From Xylaria sp. FL1777 (lineage: Eukaryota; Ascomycota; Sordariomycetes; Xylariales; Xylariaceae), in assembly GCA_022578965.1 (NCBI GenBank), contig MU400596.1, forward strand, positions 62,001 through 126,000: DNA of 64,000 nt, written 5' to 3'. The notes under the pieces are model-generated. The model made no database searches, was not told the DNA's origin, and worked only from the letters and a program-made list of their open reading frames with translations. Made by a program: the position numbers and the translations under genes. Below are positions 26,405 to 37,445 of this stretch, piece by piece (position 1 is the stretch's first letter; each line of letters starts with the position of its first letter).

Positions 26405-26597
26405 TGTTGCAAAAAGTATAAAGTCTTAAAAGTTAAATATAATAGTTAATATATCTCTAGTTTTATAATAAGTATTTAATAAAACTAAAGCTTAAAAAAA
26501 AGAAAAAACTCTTATAAAATAAGTATAAAAAAGATATCCCATATATATATATAATATGTAACATGTGCTAAAGTACTTAAGTAGCCTAGTTATAACA
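26405..26597 (-). repeat. 5' LTR of second gypsy element
   Basis: 193 bp, TGTTGCAAAAAG to GTTATAACA, and the better-preserved member of the pair. Confidence 0.87.
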
Positions 26598-26681
26598 CAA
26601 ACTCTTATTTTTACTATATAACTTAGCTTAAACTTACTTTAGCTAGCTAGTTAGCTCATTTAACCACTTTATTTTACTTTA

Positions 26682-28454
26682 ATATTAATAATATTTAAGA
26701 ACTTAAAAAACACTTAAAAACGATTAAAATAATTATAAACTAGTTTTACTGTTAATACTTTAATTAATTAAAGCTAAAAAAAAAAATTAACCTTAAAAAA
26801 AGCCTTTAATGCGTTTTAATTAAACTTTTAAAAAACAACTAATAATAACTGCATTATTTTTATTTATTATTTTTGTTTTTTTATTATATAGCGCTTTTTT
26901 GCTTTAATTTACTTAAGCTTTTTTAAACTACTTAAGCTATAAGCTATAATAGCAGCTATTTTTTTTTACTACAGTTTTTTTTATTGCTTAAAACAATAAA
27001 TTTTTACACTTATTTTTTTATGCTTTTTTATTAGTATATTTAGCTTATTTTTTAATTTTTTGTATTAAAAAGTAAGCTATTATATTTGCTTAAAAAATAA
27101 ACTTTTAGCGTTATAGTTTGTTTGTTTAGCTATAATATATTTAGTATAACAATTAAAGTTAAATTTTAATATTAAACATTTTATATTATAATAACTGCAG
27201 CAAAAATATAAAGCTATTTTAATTAATTTTAACTTAATAAATGTAAGTAAAGCAAAGTTTTGTTAAGCTTTTTGTTTAAAGCATAACAAGCAAGGTTTTT
27301 TAAAAACTTTACTAAATATAATAAGCATATAAAACAAAAATAAAAAAAAGAAAACTTACAAAAAAAAAAACACAGAATTATTAAAACAACAATAAAAAAA
27401 AAGAAAAAAATAGTGTTATAAAATAAGCTAACTAAGCTAATTAAAAAAGCTAAGTATAAAAAAAACATATATAAAAGAAGTTTTTATTTGTTAAAAAATA
27501 TATATTTAAACTACTATAAAGGTTTAATATATAAACTTAATAAACTTAAGCATTAAGTTTATTAAGCTTTAAACTTAAAACAATATAATATTAAGTTTAT
27601 TAAAAAAAGCAATGTTTATAAATTACTACTATTATCTTTTTTATTTATATAATTATATACTTTTTATATTTAGTTATTTATTTAGTTTTTGCTTTTTAGC
27701 TATTAACTTTTTATAACTACTAAGCATTAATATATTTATTTTTCTTAAAACCTTTAAAACTTTTATTAATATATAGTAATAAAAGTACTTTAAAAACTTC
27801 TTTAATAAATTATTGCTAAAGATTTTACTATTACTTATAAATTAAAACCTTTAAAGCAAGCTTATTATATTAATATATAATAGGTTTATTATAAATAAAT
27901 AGCTTAATATATATAAAAGCTTATATAAAATTAAAAGCTTTATATTAGTTTAATTATATATAAAGAAAATTAGCTTAAAGAAATATTTTACGTTTTAAAA
28001 AATATTTAGCTATAAATTGCTAACATATTAATATAATTAAGCTAAAAAATTACTTTTATACTTTTTAAACTAATGCTTTAAATATAATAGTATTTATAGC
28101 ATACTAAAAAAGCACATAAATTTTTAATTAAGCTATTAATTATTATATAACTTAAAAAAAGTAAATAAAATAGCTAAATAAGTTTTAAATATAAAAACGC
28201 TTAGCTATTATAATATAGCTAAAAAAACTAATTAAATTATAAGTAGCTATAAAAATATAAAAATAAAAGCTTTTAAACATAAAGCAAAAATAGCTAAATA
28301 TTAATACTAGCTTATTTAAGCTAAAAAAAGTTTACTATAATTATAAAGCAAAAACTAAAGCATTTATTATAAAGCTATTTATTATTTATAGTTTTAAAAA
28401 AACTACTTATTATAAGTTTATGTTTATAAATTTTAAAGTAAAATATAATATATA
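26682..28454. other. Spacer between two head-to-head gypsy elements; nothing recognised
   Basis: Sequence not repeated elsewhere in the window. A minus-strand open frame at 27229-27468 (79 codons) is mostly F, L and I and looks like low-complexity noise. No RNA gene or promoter was seen. It was continuous with 43473 onward before the large gypsy copy 2 inserted. Confidence 0.5.
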
Positions 28455-28514
28455 TATTGTATTACTTGGGCTAATAGCTTATTAGCTATGCTAGTTTTTA
28501 TTTTTTATATATAT
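28455..28514 (-). mobile_element. SINE-like tail, cut by gypsy copy 2
   Basis: tgtattacttgggctaatag and the following attagctatgctag match the reverse complement of the SINE 3' end at 1800-1845. The match seems to resume as ataagtaaaaaccgtgct just after gypsy copy 2 (43474). A related uninterrupted copy at 47766-47850 runs straight across. No tRNA-like head was found for it. Confidence 0.5.
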
Positions 28515-28818
28515 TGAAGTAAAGTAAAGTGGCTAAATAAGCTAACTAGCTAGTTAAAGTAAATTTAAGCTAAGTTATATAATAGAAATAAGAATATAAA
28601 TATTGCGCTAGATTTCGAAGTATAAACTTAACAACAACGTATAACAAGATGGAAATTAGCTACAGTTGCTTTATTTGTATTGTTAAATAGCCCTTTAATT
28701 AATTGTTTAATTCTTTAATTTATACATAGCTTAATTGCTTAAATGCGTAAGTTATAATTTATTTTCTTGCAATTGAAGTAGTATAGTAGATTTTGCACAA
28801 TTGTATTGCTTTATTTCA
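28515..28818 (+). repeat. 5' LTR, large gypsy copy 2
   Basis: 304 bp and the best-preserved LTR of the family, with intact TG and CA ends and short inverted termini TGAAGTAAAG / CTTTATTTCA. It has the same length as the LTRs at 43169, 49315 and 59386. The bases after it (ttagtgtttttggtaaagc) are where the primer-binding site should be; I could not match them to a tRNA. Confidence 0.9.
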
Positions 28819-31800
28819 TTAGTGTTTTTGGTAAAGCTAATTTTTTACTTATTATAAATAATATTATAAGACTAACAAACAGGCAATTCATTATTGCTAA
28901 CTTATATGTTTAATTTATTTATTTATTAATTGCTACAATTTTTATAAGCAGAACATAATATATTATATTTAGCTGCTTTAGCTAGCAATAAGCAAAGCTT
29001 GCTTAATGCAAGCAGTTTAGTTATAATTAGTAATAAACGTTTAAGCTAGCAGCTTTTAATTATTAAAGCTTAAAACGAACGTATAAAAATGTTAAACTGT
29101 TTTTTTTAGTTTAGTTTGCAGAACGCTTTTATTTTTTTTAGTAAAACAATAATTAAGTGTTAAAATGCTAGCATAATTTTTAAAATAACGCAGCTAGAAA
29201 ACTGTTTATTAAAAACTTTTAAGGGGCTAAAAAAAAGAAATTTTTGCTAAAAAGCTAGTGCTTTACAAAAAAAAAAGCATAATTACTTTCGTATAAGCAA
29301 AAAAAAACAAAAAACAAGCCTAAAAAAAAGTAAAAGTTACTAAAACCTTTAAAAGCTATAATGCAAGTAAATTTAACGTTTATTTATATTAAATAAGTTT
29401 AAGTTTATACGTTAATATATAAAGCTATTAATAATTAAAAATATACTTTGTTTTTTAAGCTAATATGGTTTTTTATTAAAAAATAAAAAGCAAGATTTTT
29501 TAAGTATAAGCTAGCTGTTGCTTAAAAACTTTATGCAAAGCGTAGCTATTGCTTTTTTATAGCACTTATTATTAAATAAAAAAGCTTTAAGAAAAAAAAA
29601 AAAGCATGCTACTTTTATAAATAAAAAGCTATAAAAAAATAAAGCTTGCTTAATAAAACTTACGTAAAGCAAAGCAAGCTAAACTAAAAAACAAAAAAAC
29701 TAAACGTTATAAAGCATATAAAAAAATAAAAGTGTACAAGAAACAAAAATATAAAAGCATTTAAAGAAAAACTTAAAAAGCTATAAAAAATAAGCTAGCA
29801 GTTTTTATAAATGTAAACAAAAAAAATTGTTAAGTTCTTTAAAAAAGAAGTCCAAAAAAATAGCACAAAAAAACTTAAATACTTAAAATATTTAAAAACT
29901 TTTAGCACTTTATATTTTTTTTTTTTTTAAACTTATATTTTTATTTAGTTTACTTTTATTATTTTTTATAGCTTACCTTTCTTGTTACTTTTATATAAAC
30001 TTTATTTTAATTTATTATATAGCTTAAAAATTTAAAAATTATAGCTTAATTAAATAATTTAGCTATAAAAAATTGTTAGATCTTTTTATTTTAATATATA
30101 AAAAACATTAAAACTACTTATAAATAAAAAAAATAAAAATAACTAGCTTATTGTTTTTAAAAAGTATTAAAGCAACTTTATTTAGCTTAAGCTATTTTAA
30201 TAATAAGCATAATGCTAAAATTAAGCTATTATTTATGTTTTTTAACTTAAAGTTAAACTAGCATTTATTGTTTAATAAGTTAGAAATAAGCAAATAGCTA
30301 AACGATTTAAATGTTTTTTTTTGCGTAAAGCGTTTTAAAAACATTAATAAAATTAAACAAATCTTTGTTTATTGCAATACTTTTTAAACAAAGAAAATAG
30401 TAAAAATAATACTAAAAAATTGTTCGTTATAAACTAAAGCTTATAAACTGCTTAAGTAAAAGTTTAAGCTTTAAAACTTCAAGCAAAATAAGTTTGCTAT
30501 TGCTATATTACAGGATTTTAAAGCTTGCTTAAAAACTATACACTTTATTAATCTTAAAACTTATTTTTTTTAGCATTAAGTATATATTAAAAATATTAAG
30601 GCTTAAAGAAATTACTACTTTAATTTTTAATTTATTTAAGGTTTGCTTAAAAAACTAAATTAAAATACTATTAATAAAATAATAAAGTTTTTTAAAAAAT
30701 TATATAATAACTTAAATAAAATGTTTTATAAAAACTTTTATAAAACATTAAATAACTAAATTAATAAAAAGTTTAAGCTAGATTTTTACTTTAAAAAAAC
30801 AAAAAAAGCATGCAAAATATAAAAAAAAGTTAATTATTTATATAATTATAATTTTAATAAGCTTTTATATATTGCTATTAATGCTGCTAAGCTAACTATT
30901 AATATAACTATATTAGCTGCTAAAACAGTTGTTATTAAAAAGCAGCAAGTAAAATTAGCTTAACATTTTGCTTATAATTAAAACATAAATAATATTACTA
31001 AGTAAATATAATAGCTAAAGTTAAAACAAAAAAACATAGCAATTATAAAAAAAAAACTAAAAAAAATGCTAAAAAAACTGCAAAATTAATATGTTTAGCT
31101 AATTAATTAAAAACTATAAGCATTATAGTATTACAAAATTAATATAAACTTATTAAAAAAGCAAGTGTTTAGCATTAATGCTATAACTTTTAAATATTTA
31201 CAAAAAAGTAAATATAACTCCAAAAAACAAAAATAAAAAAAACGATTGTTTAATTTTTTATAACAAATAAAGTTAAACAATTTTTATTTAGCAAAAAGAA
31301 CTATTTGTTAAAAATATAGCATAAATAATTATTATGTTTATAAATGTAATCTTGCTTACGAATTAAAAAAAGAAAACATTATATATTAAAACTTTAAATA
31401 GTGTTTAAAAAAGCTAAAATTTTCTGCAAGCTTTAAATATATAAAGGTTTTTTTTAAAGTTGTAAAAATTAGCAAAAATAAAAAAGAAATTTTTAATGCT
31501 GCAATAAAATAAATATATAACTTTATTTTAAGTAATAATAAGCTGCTTAAATAAAAGGCTTATTATTAACTGTAAAAAAAAAATCTTGTTTTAAATAACG
31601 AAGATTTAAATGCTAAAATAAAAAGCAAACAAAAAAGTTAAAAAGAAAAAAAACTTTATTAGCTAAATAATAAACAGCTAAACTAATTTTTAAATAAGCA
31701 GTTTAATAATTAAACTTTTATATTTTATAAAATAAAACTAGCAAAAGCTTATAATATTAAAAAAAACAATTTAATAAATAGCAAGCTAAATAATAGCTTT

Positions 31801-34800
31801 ATTACAACTAATTAAAACTTTATATAAAGCATTTTTTATAATATAAATAGTACTAAAGTTTTATAAAGCTATATATTAAGCAAAAAAATTAACGTAAATA
31901 TGTTTTAAGTTAATTGTTATAAGTTTTTATTTAAAAAAGTTGCTTTTTATTAAACAAAAAGTAAAAAAAAACCTAAAAAACAAAAAAAAAAGCCTTTTAT
32001 AAGTTAAACAATTAAGAAAATTTATTTAAATAATAATAAGTTCTTTACTTAATTTAACACTAAAAATATATAAATAAATAATAATTTCTACGAGCAAAAT
32101 ATTTTACTAAAACTAAAAAGTTTTAATCGTTAAAAACCTTAAGAAATTTAAAAAGCAAAGCTTACAAAAAAAAGCTTAAAATTTAAAAAAATATAAGCTA
32201 AAAAGTCTAAAAACTTTTTAGATAAAAAAACAAATGTTATTTTTAAAAACTTTATATTAGGAGTTTTAAAGTACTTTAGTGTTTTTATTTAAATAATTGC
32301 TTAAACAAAAGCTAAATTATATTTTAAAGTAGTAAAAGTATTTAAGCTAATGCTAAAAATAATACTACTGCTTTTAAATAACTTTAGCAAAAGTTTAAAT
32401 TAGCAAATTAAATTAAATATGCTACGTTTTATTTTAAAGAAAAAAAATAACAAGTTAAAATATAAAGCTTAACTAAAAACTTTATTACAAAAAATCTTAA
32501 CTTAAATAAATATAAAAAATGCTTTTTTTTATAGAAGTGTAAACTTTTTAAAAAATAACATAAAGTTTTAATAGCTAATAGTTAAAAAAACATAAAAAAG
32601 TTTTTAGCTAATATTATAATTAGCTAATTAGCTTATTAAACATAGATTGCTAAGTAGTACTTATAAAACTAGCTTTTTATTAAACTATTTAGTAGCACGT
32701 ATAAATAAAAAAATAAATTATAATAGTTTTATTATATATATTTATATGCTTTAATTTAGCTTTATAGCTGCTTTTTTAAAAAAGCAACGCTACAAAATAA
32801 TAAAAGTTCTTTGCAATTAAAACTAATAAAATAATTAAATAATGCTATTTTTTGCTTATATTGCTTTAAATCTTTAAACGTTAAAAAACAAGCTAAAATT
32901 TAAAAAAATGCTTTTTAAAATTTCAAACTAATGTAATACCATATATTTATTATTTAAAAATAACCTAAAAAAACAAAAATTACTAATTGTTATATTTATG
33001 CTGCTTTTAAAAAAAGTAGTATTTTTAGCTAAACTTTAGCTTAGTGCTAATTTTGCGCTAATAGCACTAAAAAAAAAAAAAAAGCTTAAAAAGCTAACAT
33101 AACTAGTATTAATAGTTTTAAAAAGCGCTAACTAAACTTTTAACCTTTTTAAAATAAAGATTTATAAAAAACATAATAATTATACTAATAATAATAGCTT
33201 AAATTTATTTAAAAAAACATTAAAATATAAGTTTTATAATAAGAAAAACTTAAGCTTAATAAATTACTTTAATTAAAAACACTTAAGCTTTTTAAATTTA
33301 TGCTTTATATTAGCTTTGCTACTAAAATTGCAAAGTATTTTAGCTATATTTTTAAGCGTTATAAAGCTAAAAAAATATATATAGCTTTGCTTAAAGCTTA
33401 CTATAAAAATAAAAAACAAGATTTATAAAAAAAATATTACTAAAATTATTAATTTTAAAGCATAGTTTAGCATTATTATAAATTTATTTATTAATAAAAA
33501 CGGCTTTACTATTAAAAATACAAATATAACCTAGAAAAAATTTAACTAAACTAGTAATTTTATTAAATATATAAAATGCTTAAAAACTACTATTTAAATA
33601 AACAAAAAGTTGCTGCTTTTTTTGCTATATATAGTTAGCAAAAAATAAACTATTTACTTTTTATTACTAAAGATAAACTTTATTATAAAGTTTTAAATAA
33701 GTTTATATTTTTAAGGCCTTTATATAATAGCTAATATAATACTTAAAACAAGCCGAATTATTGTACTAATAATAAACTATATTAAAAAACTAAATTTAAA
33801 AGCTTAAAAACGTTAGCAATTAAAAAACTAATGTATATTTGCTAAACTACTAGCTTAGCAAATAAGCTACAAAAGGCACAAAAATATTAAACCTTAAATA
33901 AAAAGTTCAACAATTAGCAAAAAAAAGCAAAAAAAAAATTAAAAAAACATAGTTTAAAAAAGTGTATAAATGCAAACTTTTAAAAAAATTAAAACCTATA
34001 TAATAATATAACATTAGTAGCTTTTTTAATTTTTTTTATATAAAATATCGAACTTTTTAAAAATTTAAAAATATAAAATAATAAAAAAGTTTATGCTGTT
34101 TTTAATAATAATTAACTACTTAAAATATTTTTAGTTATAATAAAAAAAACGCTAAAGCAAAAAAATGCTAAAAAATTAACAATTGCAAAAACTAAAAATT
34201 TTGCATATAAATTAAAAAGCAAGTATAACTTAATTATAACTTTAATTTAAGCATTATTAATTTTTTAAGCTTTAAAAACTAACAAATTAATAAAAAATAA
34301 AACAATAATTTTAAATATAATGTATAAAACAAAAAATAAAAAAATTTATTCTAAAAATAACGTGCTATTTAATAGTACTGTTTTATTTAAATCTTATAAA
34401 TAAAAAAAGCAAGCTTTAAAAAAAATAAGCTATTATTTAAAAAATCCTGCGCTATTTTAATAAAATAGCATTTATTAAAATATATATTTACGTTTTAGTA
34501 CTACTTTTAAAAGCACTTAACTAATTACTAAACAACTAGCTGTTTTTTCGAAAAAGCTTTGTATAATTAACTTTATTTAGCAAAAAGCAGCATTACTAAC
34601 CAAAATATAATATTGCAAAAAAATAGCACTTTTTTAGAACTTTTCTAAAATAAAAAAAATATATAATAAGATTTTTTTTTTTTATAAAATTAAAACAGTT
34701 CTTTATAAAGCATAGCAAGTTTGCAGTATTTTAATCTTTAAACTTTTAAAAAACATTATTATAAAGGTTTTAAAAACTTAACTTAAGCATAGCGTTTTTA

Positions 34801-34925
34801 AAAAAGCCTATAGTTTATATTATAACGCTTAGTTTTTAGTTCAAAAAAAAAGTAAAAAAGTTTAATTAATTAATTTAGCTATAAAAATAAACGTAATTAT
34901 TATATATAATGCTAATTTTTCTTAA
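28819..34925 (+). other. 5' internal region of large gypsy copy 2 (gag / protease expected)
   Basis: 6.1 kb between the 5' LTR and readable RT, longer than a typical gag plus protease. A frame starting with codons at positions divisible by three reads K/Q-rich protein at 29046-29910 if TAA/TAG are taken as lost glutamines, but the stop density does not beat chance, so gag is only inferred from position. The matching region of copy 1 is 2111-6381 plus 16709-18528, and part matches 61783-64000. The intact LINE target site is near 30640. Confidence 0.5.
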
Positions 34926-37445
34926 AGTTATAATAAGTTCTTTAAAAAGTTTATAATATATAAAGTAATTTTTATAATTAATTTATTTTTAAAATATAAT
35001 TAAATATTACTTTTTATTTTTAGCTAAGCAATAATTGCTTTTTTTATATTAATAAGCTTTTTTTAAATAATTATTTTTTTATAAAAAGCAATAAATTTAG
35101 TAGCTTAATTTCTAAAAGTACTATTAAAAGTTTTATATAATATATTACTAATAAAGTGCAAACTTTTTTTTAATAATATAGTAGTTAAAAAACCTATTAC
35201 TAGGTATAATAATCGTAAAGTTGCTTTAAAAATTAAGCAGTTTATGTTAAAGTATTTTAAAAATCTTAATGCTATGCTGCTTAATTTTAAGCTAGCTAAA
35301 ATTATAGCTAGCATACTTAAAAATAAATAAGCAAAACAAATAACTAAAATAGTTAGCTATATATGTAGTACTAATAGCAAAAGCTTAATAAAAACAAAAG
35401 TAATAAAAATTCTTAAGTAAAAAACTTGCAAAAACATTATAAAAGTATAGTTTTTTTTAAAAATAACGGTATATTACTAAATATAAATATAAAAATATAT
35501 TATAATTACAAAACTATTAACGGTTTTATTACAGAAAAATAAGCTGTTTTGCTTTAAAAAACTATAAAAAAAAGCTATAAAAAAGCTTTAAAAAGCTATT
35601 ATAATAGCTCTTATTTTTATTACTTTTAATTACATAAAAAAACTTATTTAGCTAAAAATAAATGTTTTTAAAACTAGCTAAAGCGTTATTTTATATTAAA
35701 AAGTTAATAAAGCTATTAAATTAGCAAAATATAAGTCTAGAACATAAAAAAGCCTTAAAAAAAAATATAATACTATAAAGCTAAAAAAGCTTATTATTAT
35801 TAAAACTTTTTAAAAGTTACAAAACTATTTTTATAAAATTATGTTTTATTTAAAAACTAATGCAAAAGTTCTTATAATATAGCTAAATAATAGATTTTTA
35901 GCATTGTTAAATGCTTAATTAATAAAATAAATAGCATATATAAAAACTTTTAATTTTATACTTTATTATATGCTAAAAAAAAAACATATAGCTGCTAATA
36001 AGCTTTTTAAAAAACCTTTTAAGCTATTAAATAAATTAAATAATTATTAAGAAAAAAATATAAAAGATTTTATTAATTTTTAATTATATATAATAGCTAT
36101 TACTATTGCGTATAAAAAATTAAGCGATTAACTAGTTAAAAGCTTAATATACTAAAAAATAGAACTTTTGCTATACTTAAAAAAAAATTAAAGCAAAAAA
36201 AGCAGGCAAATTGCTAAGTATTTTGTTTTTAAGCAAGTTTTAAAAAAACTTACAATAAAGAAAAAGCAGAATTACTTTAAAAAAAAAGCCCTTAAATTTT
36301 TCGTTAATAAATTTATTTTTTAAAGAAAAGCAAAGTTTAAAAAAATGCCAAAAAGAGTTATTAATAACAAAAAAACTTAAAAAGCTTTTATTAAGAAAAA
36401 CCATAAAAAAATAACCTATAAAAGCTAAATATTTATAACTTAATAAATAACTTAAAAATATTACTAAAAGAGCTTTTATTAAAATGTTTATGTTATAATT
36501 ACTAGTTGCTTTAATTACTAAAAATCTGCAAATAACAAAAAAACTAAAAAACACTGTTTTAATTATTTTTTAGATTTTTTGGTTTTTTAAGTTATAAATG
36601 TACAAACTATGCTATTAAGTAACGGATTTAAAGCTATTATAAAAGCAAAATGCAAAATAACAACTTATTTAAAAACTAAACTTTTAAAACACGTAAATTT
36701 TCTAAGAATACTTAAATTTATTAAAGAAAAAATTATGTTTTAACATAAAGTCTTTATAAAGATTAAGTATAATAATAGCTTTAAATTTAAAAAAGAAATA
36801 AAAAACGCAGTAAATACTTTAAGCTATAAAATAAACTATAGTTTAGCTTACTATTTTTAAGCTTAAAGCTTTATTAAAAAAAGCTATAAGCTAATAAAAA
36901 AAAGCTTTATATAAATAATAAATAAAACTAAAAAAAATTAGCTAAAATATTTAAACTTAGTAATATAAGCAGATTGCATTTTTATATGCTATTATAGCTA
37001 CAGCTTATATAAGCTAATATATAAAAAAATGCTAATTTTGCTAGTAAAAAATGTAATACTAATATAAAAAGTAATTAAATAACAAAATATTGCTTTTTAT
37101 AAAAATCTTATTAAAGCTAAAGTTAAGCAGCTAAAATATTATAACTAAAATGTTATAAAAGTTAAAGCAATTATAACTAAAAAAAGAAAATTAGCTATAA
37201 AAGCTAAATTTTAGAAAAACGCCTATAAAATTAAGCAACTACTTAAAAAAAGCTCTTTTGTTCTTTTTTATAATATTATACTTTTAATAAATAAATCTAA
37301 TAACAAAAAGCTGCTATATAAATAAATTAGCTCTTATAAAATTAAAGAAAATATTAATTATAAACAATATTAATTAGCAGAACTAACTAGCAAAAAATTA
37401 AAAAGGTTGTTTTTTTCTAAAAAATTAAAGCAATTTATATAAAAT
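34926..37445 (+). pseudogene. pol: gypsy pol relic: RT, RNase H, integrase (copy 2)
   Basis: RT: KVIFIINLFLKYN (IDLFSGYD-type), then FFNNIVVKKPITRYNN with the active site FFDD turned to FFNN at 35166-35177, then VSYICSTN and a KVIKIL..KTCKN block, all in one frame. RNase H: FYLKTNAKVLII at about 35845 (LETDA-type) and KHIAANKLFKKP at about 35985 (KHTAADGLSRRP-type). Integrase: MPKRVINNKKT, then QTMLLSNGFKAII, then KYNNS at 36765-36779 (YDNG), then FIKKSY at 36870-36887 (LIERGH), and a C-terminal domain ending LAELTSKKLK...KLKQFI. Catalytic D and E are now N and K. One extra base near 35585 shifts the frame relative to copy 1. Where the first integrase aspartate is expected both copies read Gln. 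The order RT-RNase H-integrase is diagnostic for Ty3/gypsy. Confidence 0.9.

Larger units (their letters stand above)
18754..26597 (-). mobile_element. Second Ty3/gypsy-type element (7.84 kb), complete, inside an LTR
   Basis: Two 193-bp direct repeats (18754-18946 and 26405-26597), starting TGTTGCAAAA and ending GTTATAACA, bound 7.46 kb. The minus strand is the sense strand: a polypurine run lies inside the left LTR, a Q-rich coding relic lies near the right LTR, and pol motifs read on minus. RNase H of gypsy type at about 22560-22770, ahead of the integrase region, places it in Ty3/gypsy and not Copia. It is inactivated throughout. Only one copy is seen in the window. Confidence 0.83.
1..26681 (-). 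mobile_element. Large Ty3/gypsy retrotransposon, copy 1 (minus), interrupted three times
   Basis: Inverted copy of the complete element at 28515-43472. Position 1 corresponds to about 36270 and position 18528 to about 28819, so the 3' part (most of integrase, the extra region and the 3' LTR) lies off the left edge. The 5' LTR is at 18529-26681 on the minus strand. Three younger insertions interrupt it: a SINE at 1118-1845, nested LINEs at 6396-16694, and another gypsy element at 18754-26597 inside the LTR. Each is flanked by a target duplication, and the uninterrupted sequence of copy 2 shows the empty sites. The outer LTR edge is followed by atat (26682-26685), the same four bases that flank copy 2. 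All frames are broken by C-to-T and G-to-A changes, so the element is dead. Confidence 0.88.
18529..26681 (-). repeat. 5' LTR of large gypsy copy 1, split by a second gypsy element
   Basis: The LTR occupies 18529-18753 and 26598-26681. Put together it is 304 bp plus the 5-bp target duplication of the insert (tatat at 18749-18753, caaac at 26598-26602; inferred original catac from undisturbed LTR copies). It matches the LTRs at 28515, 43169, 49315 and 59386. Confidence 0.85.

Noticed and set aside
18754..26597. Copia classification of the 7.8-kb element from its TGTT...AACA LTR ends
   Set aside because: The RNase H-like segment at 22560-22770 follows gypsy RNase H motifs, and such LTR ends also occur in gypsy elements.
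28821..29910. A 360-codon gag ORF with only glutamine-type stops
   Set aside because: The stop density is about what is expected by chance at this base composition, and the opposite strand reads equally well, so no coding call was made.
35105..35314. Minus-strand open frame of 69 codons
   Set aside because: Antisense of the gypsy RT active-site segment, which is clearly coding on plus.
36240..36554. Minus-strand open frame of 104 codons, the longest in the window
   Set aside because: It lies antisense to the start of gypsy integrase, where the plus strand reads MPKRVINNKKT. It is F/L/I-rich and absent from the other copy.
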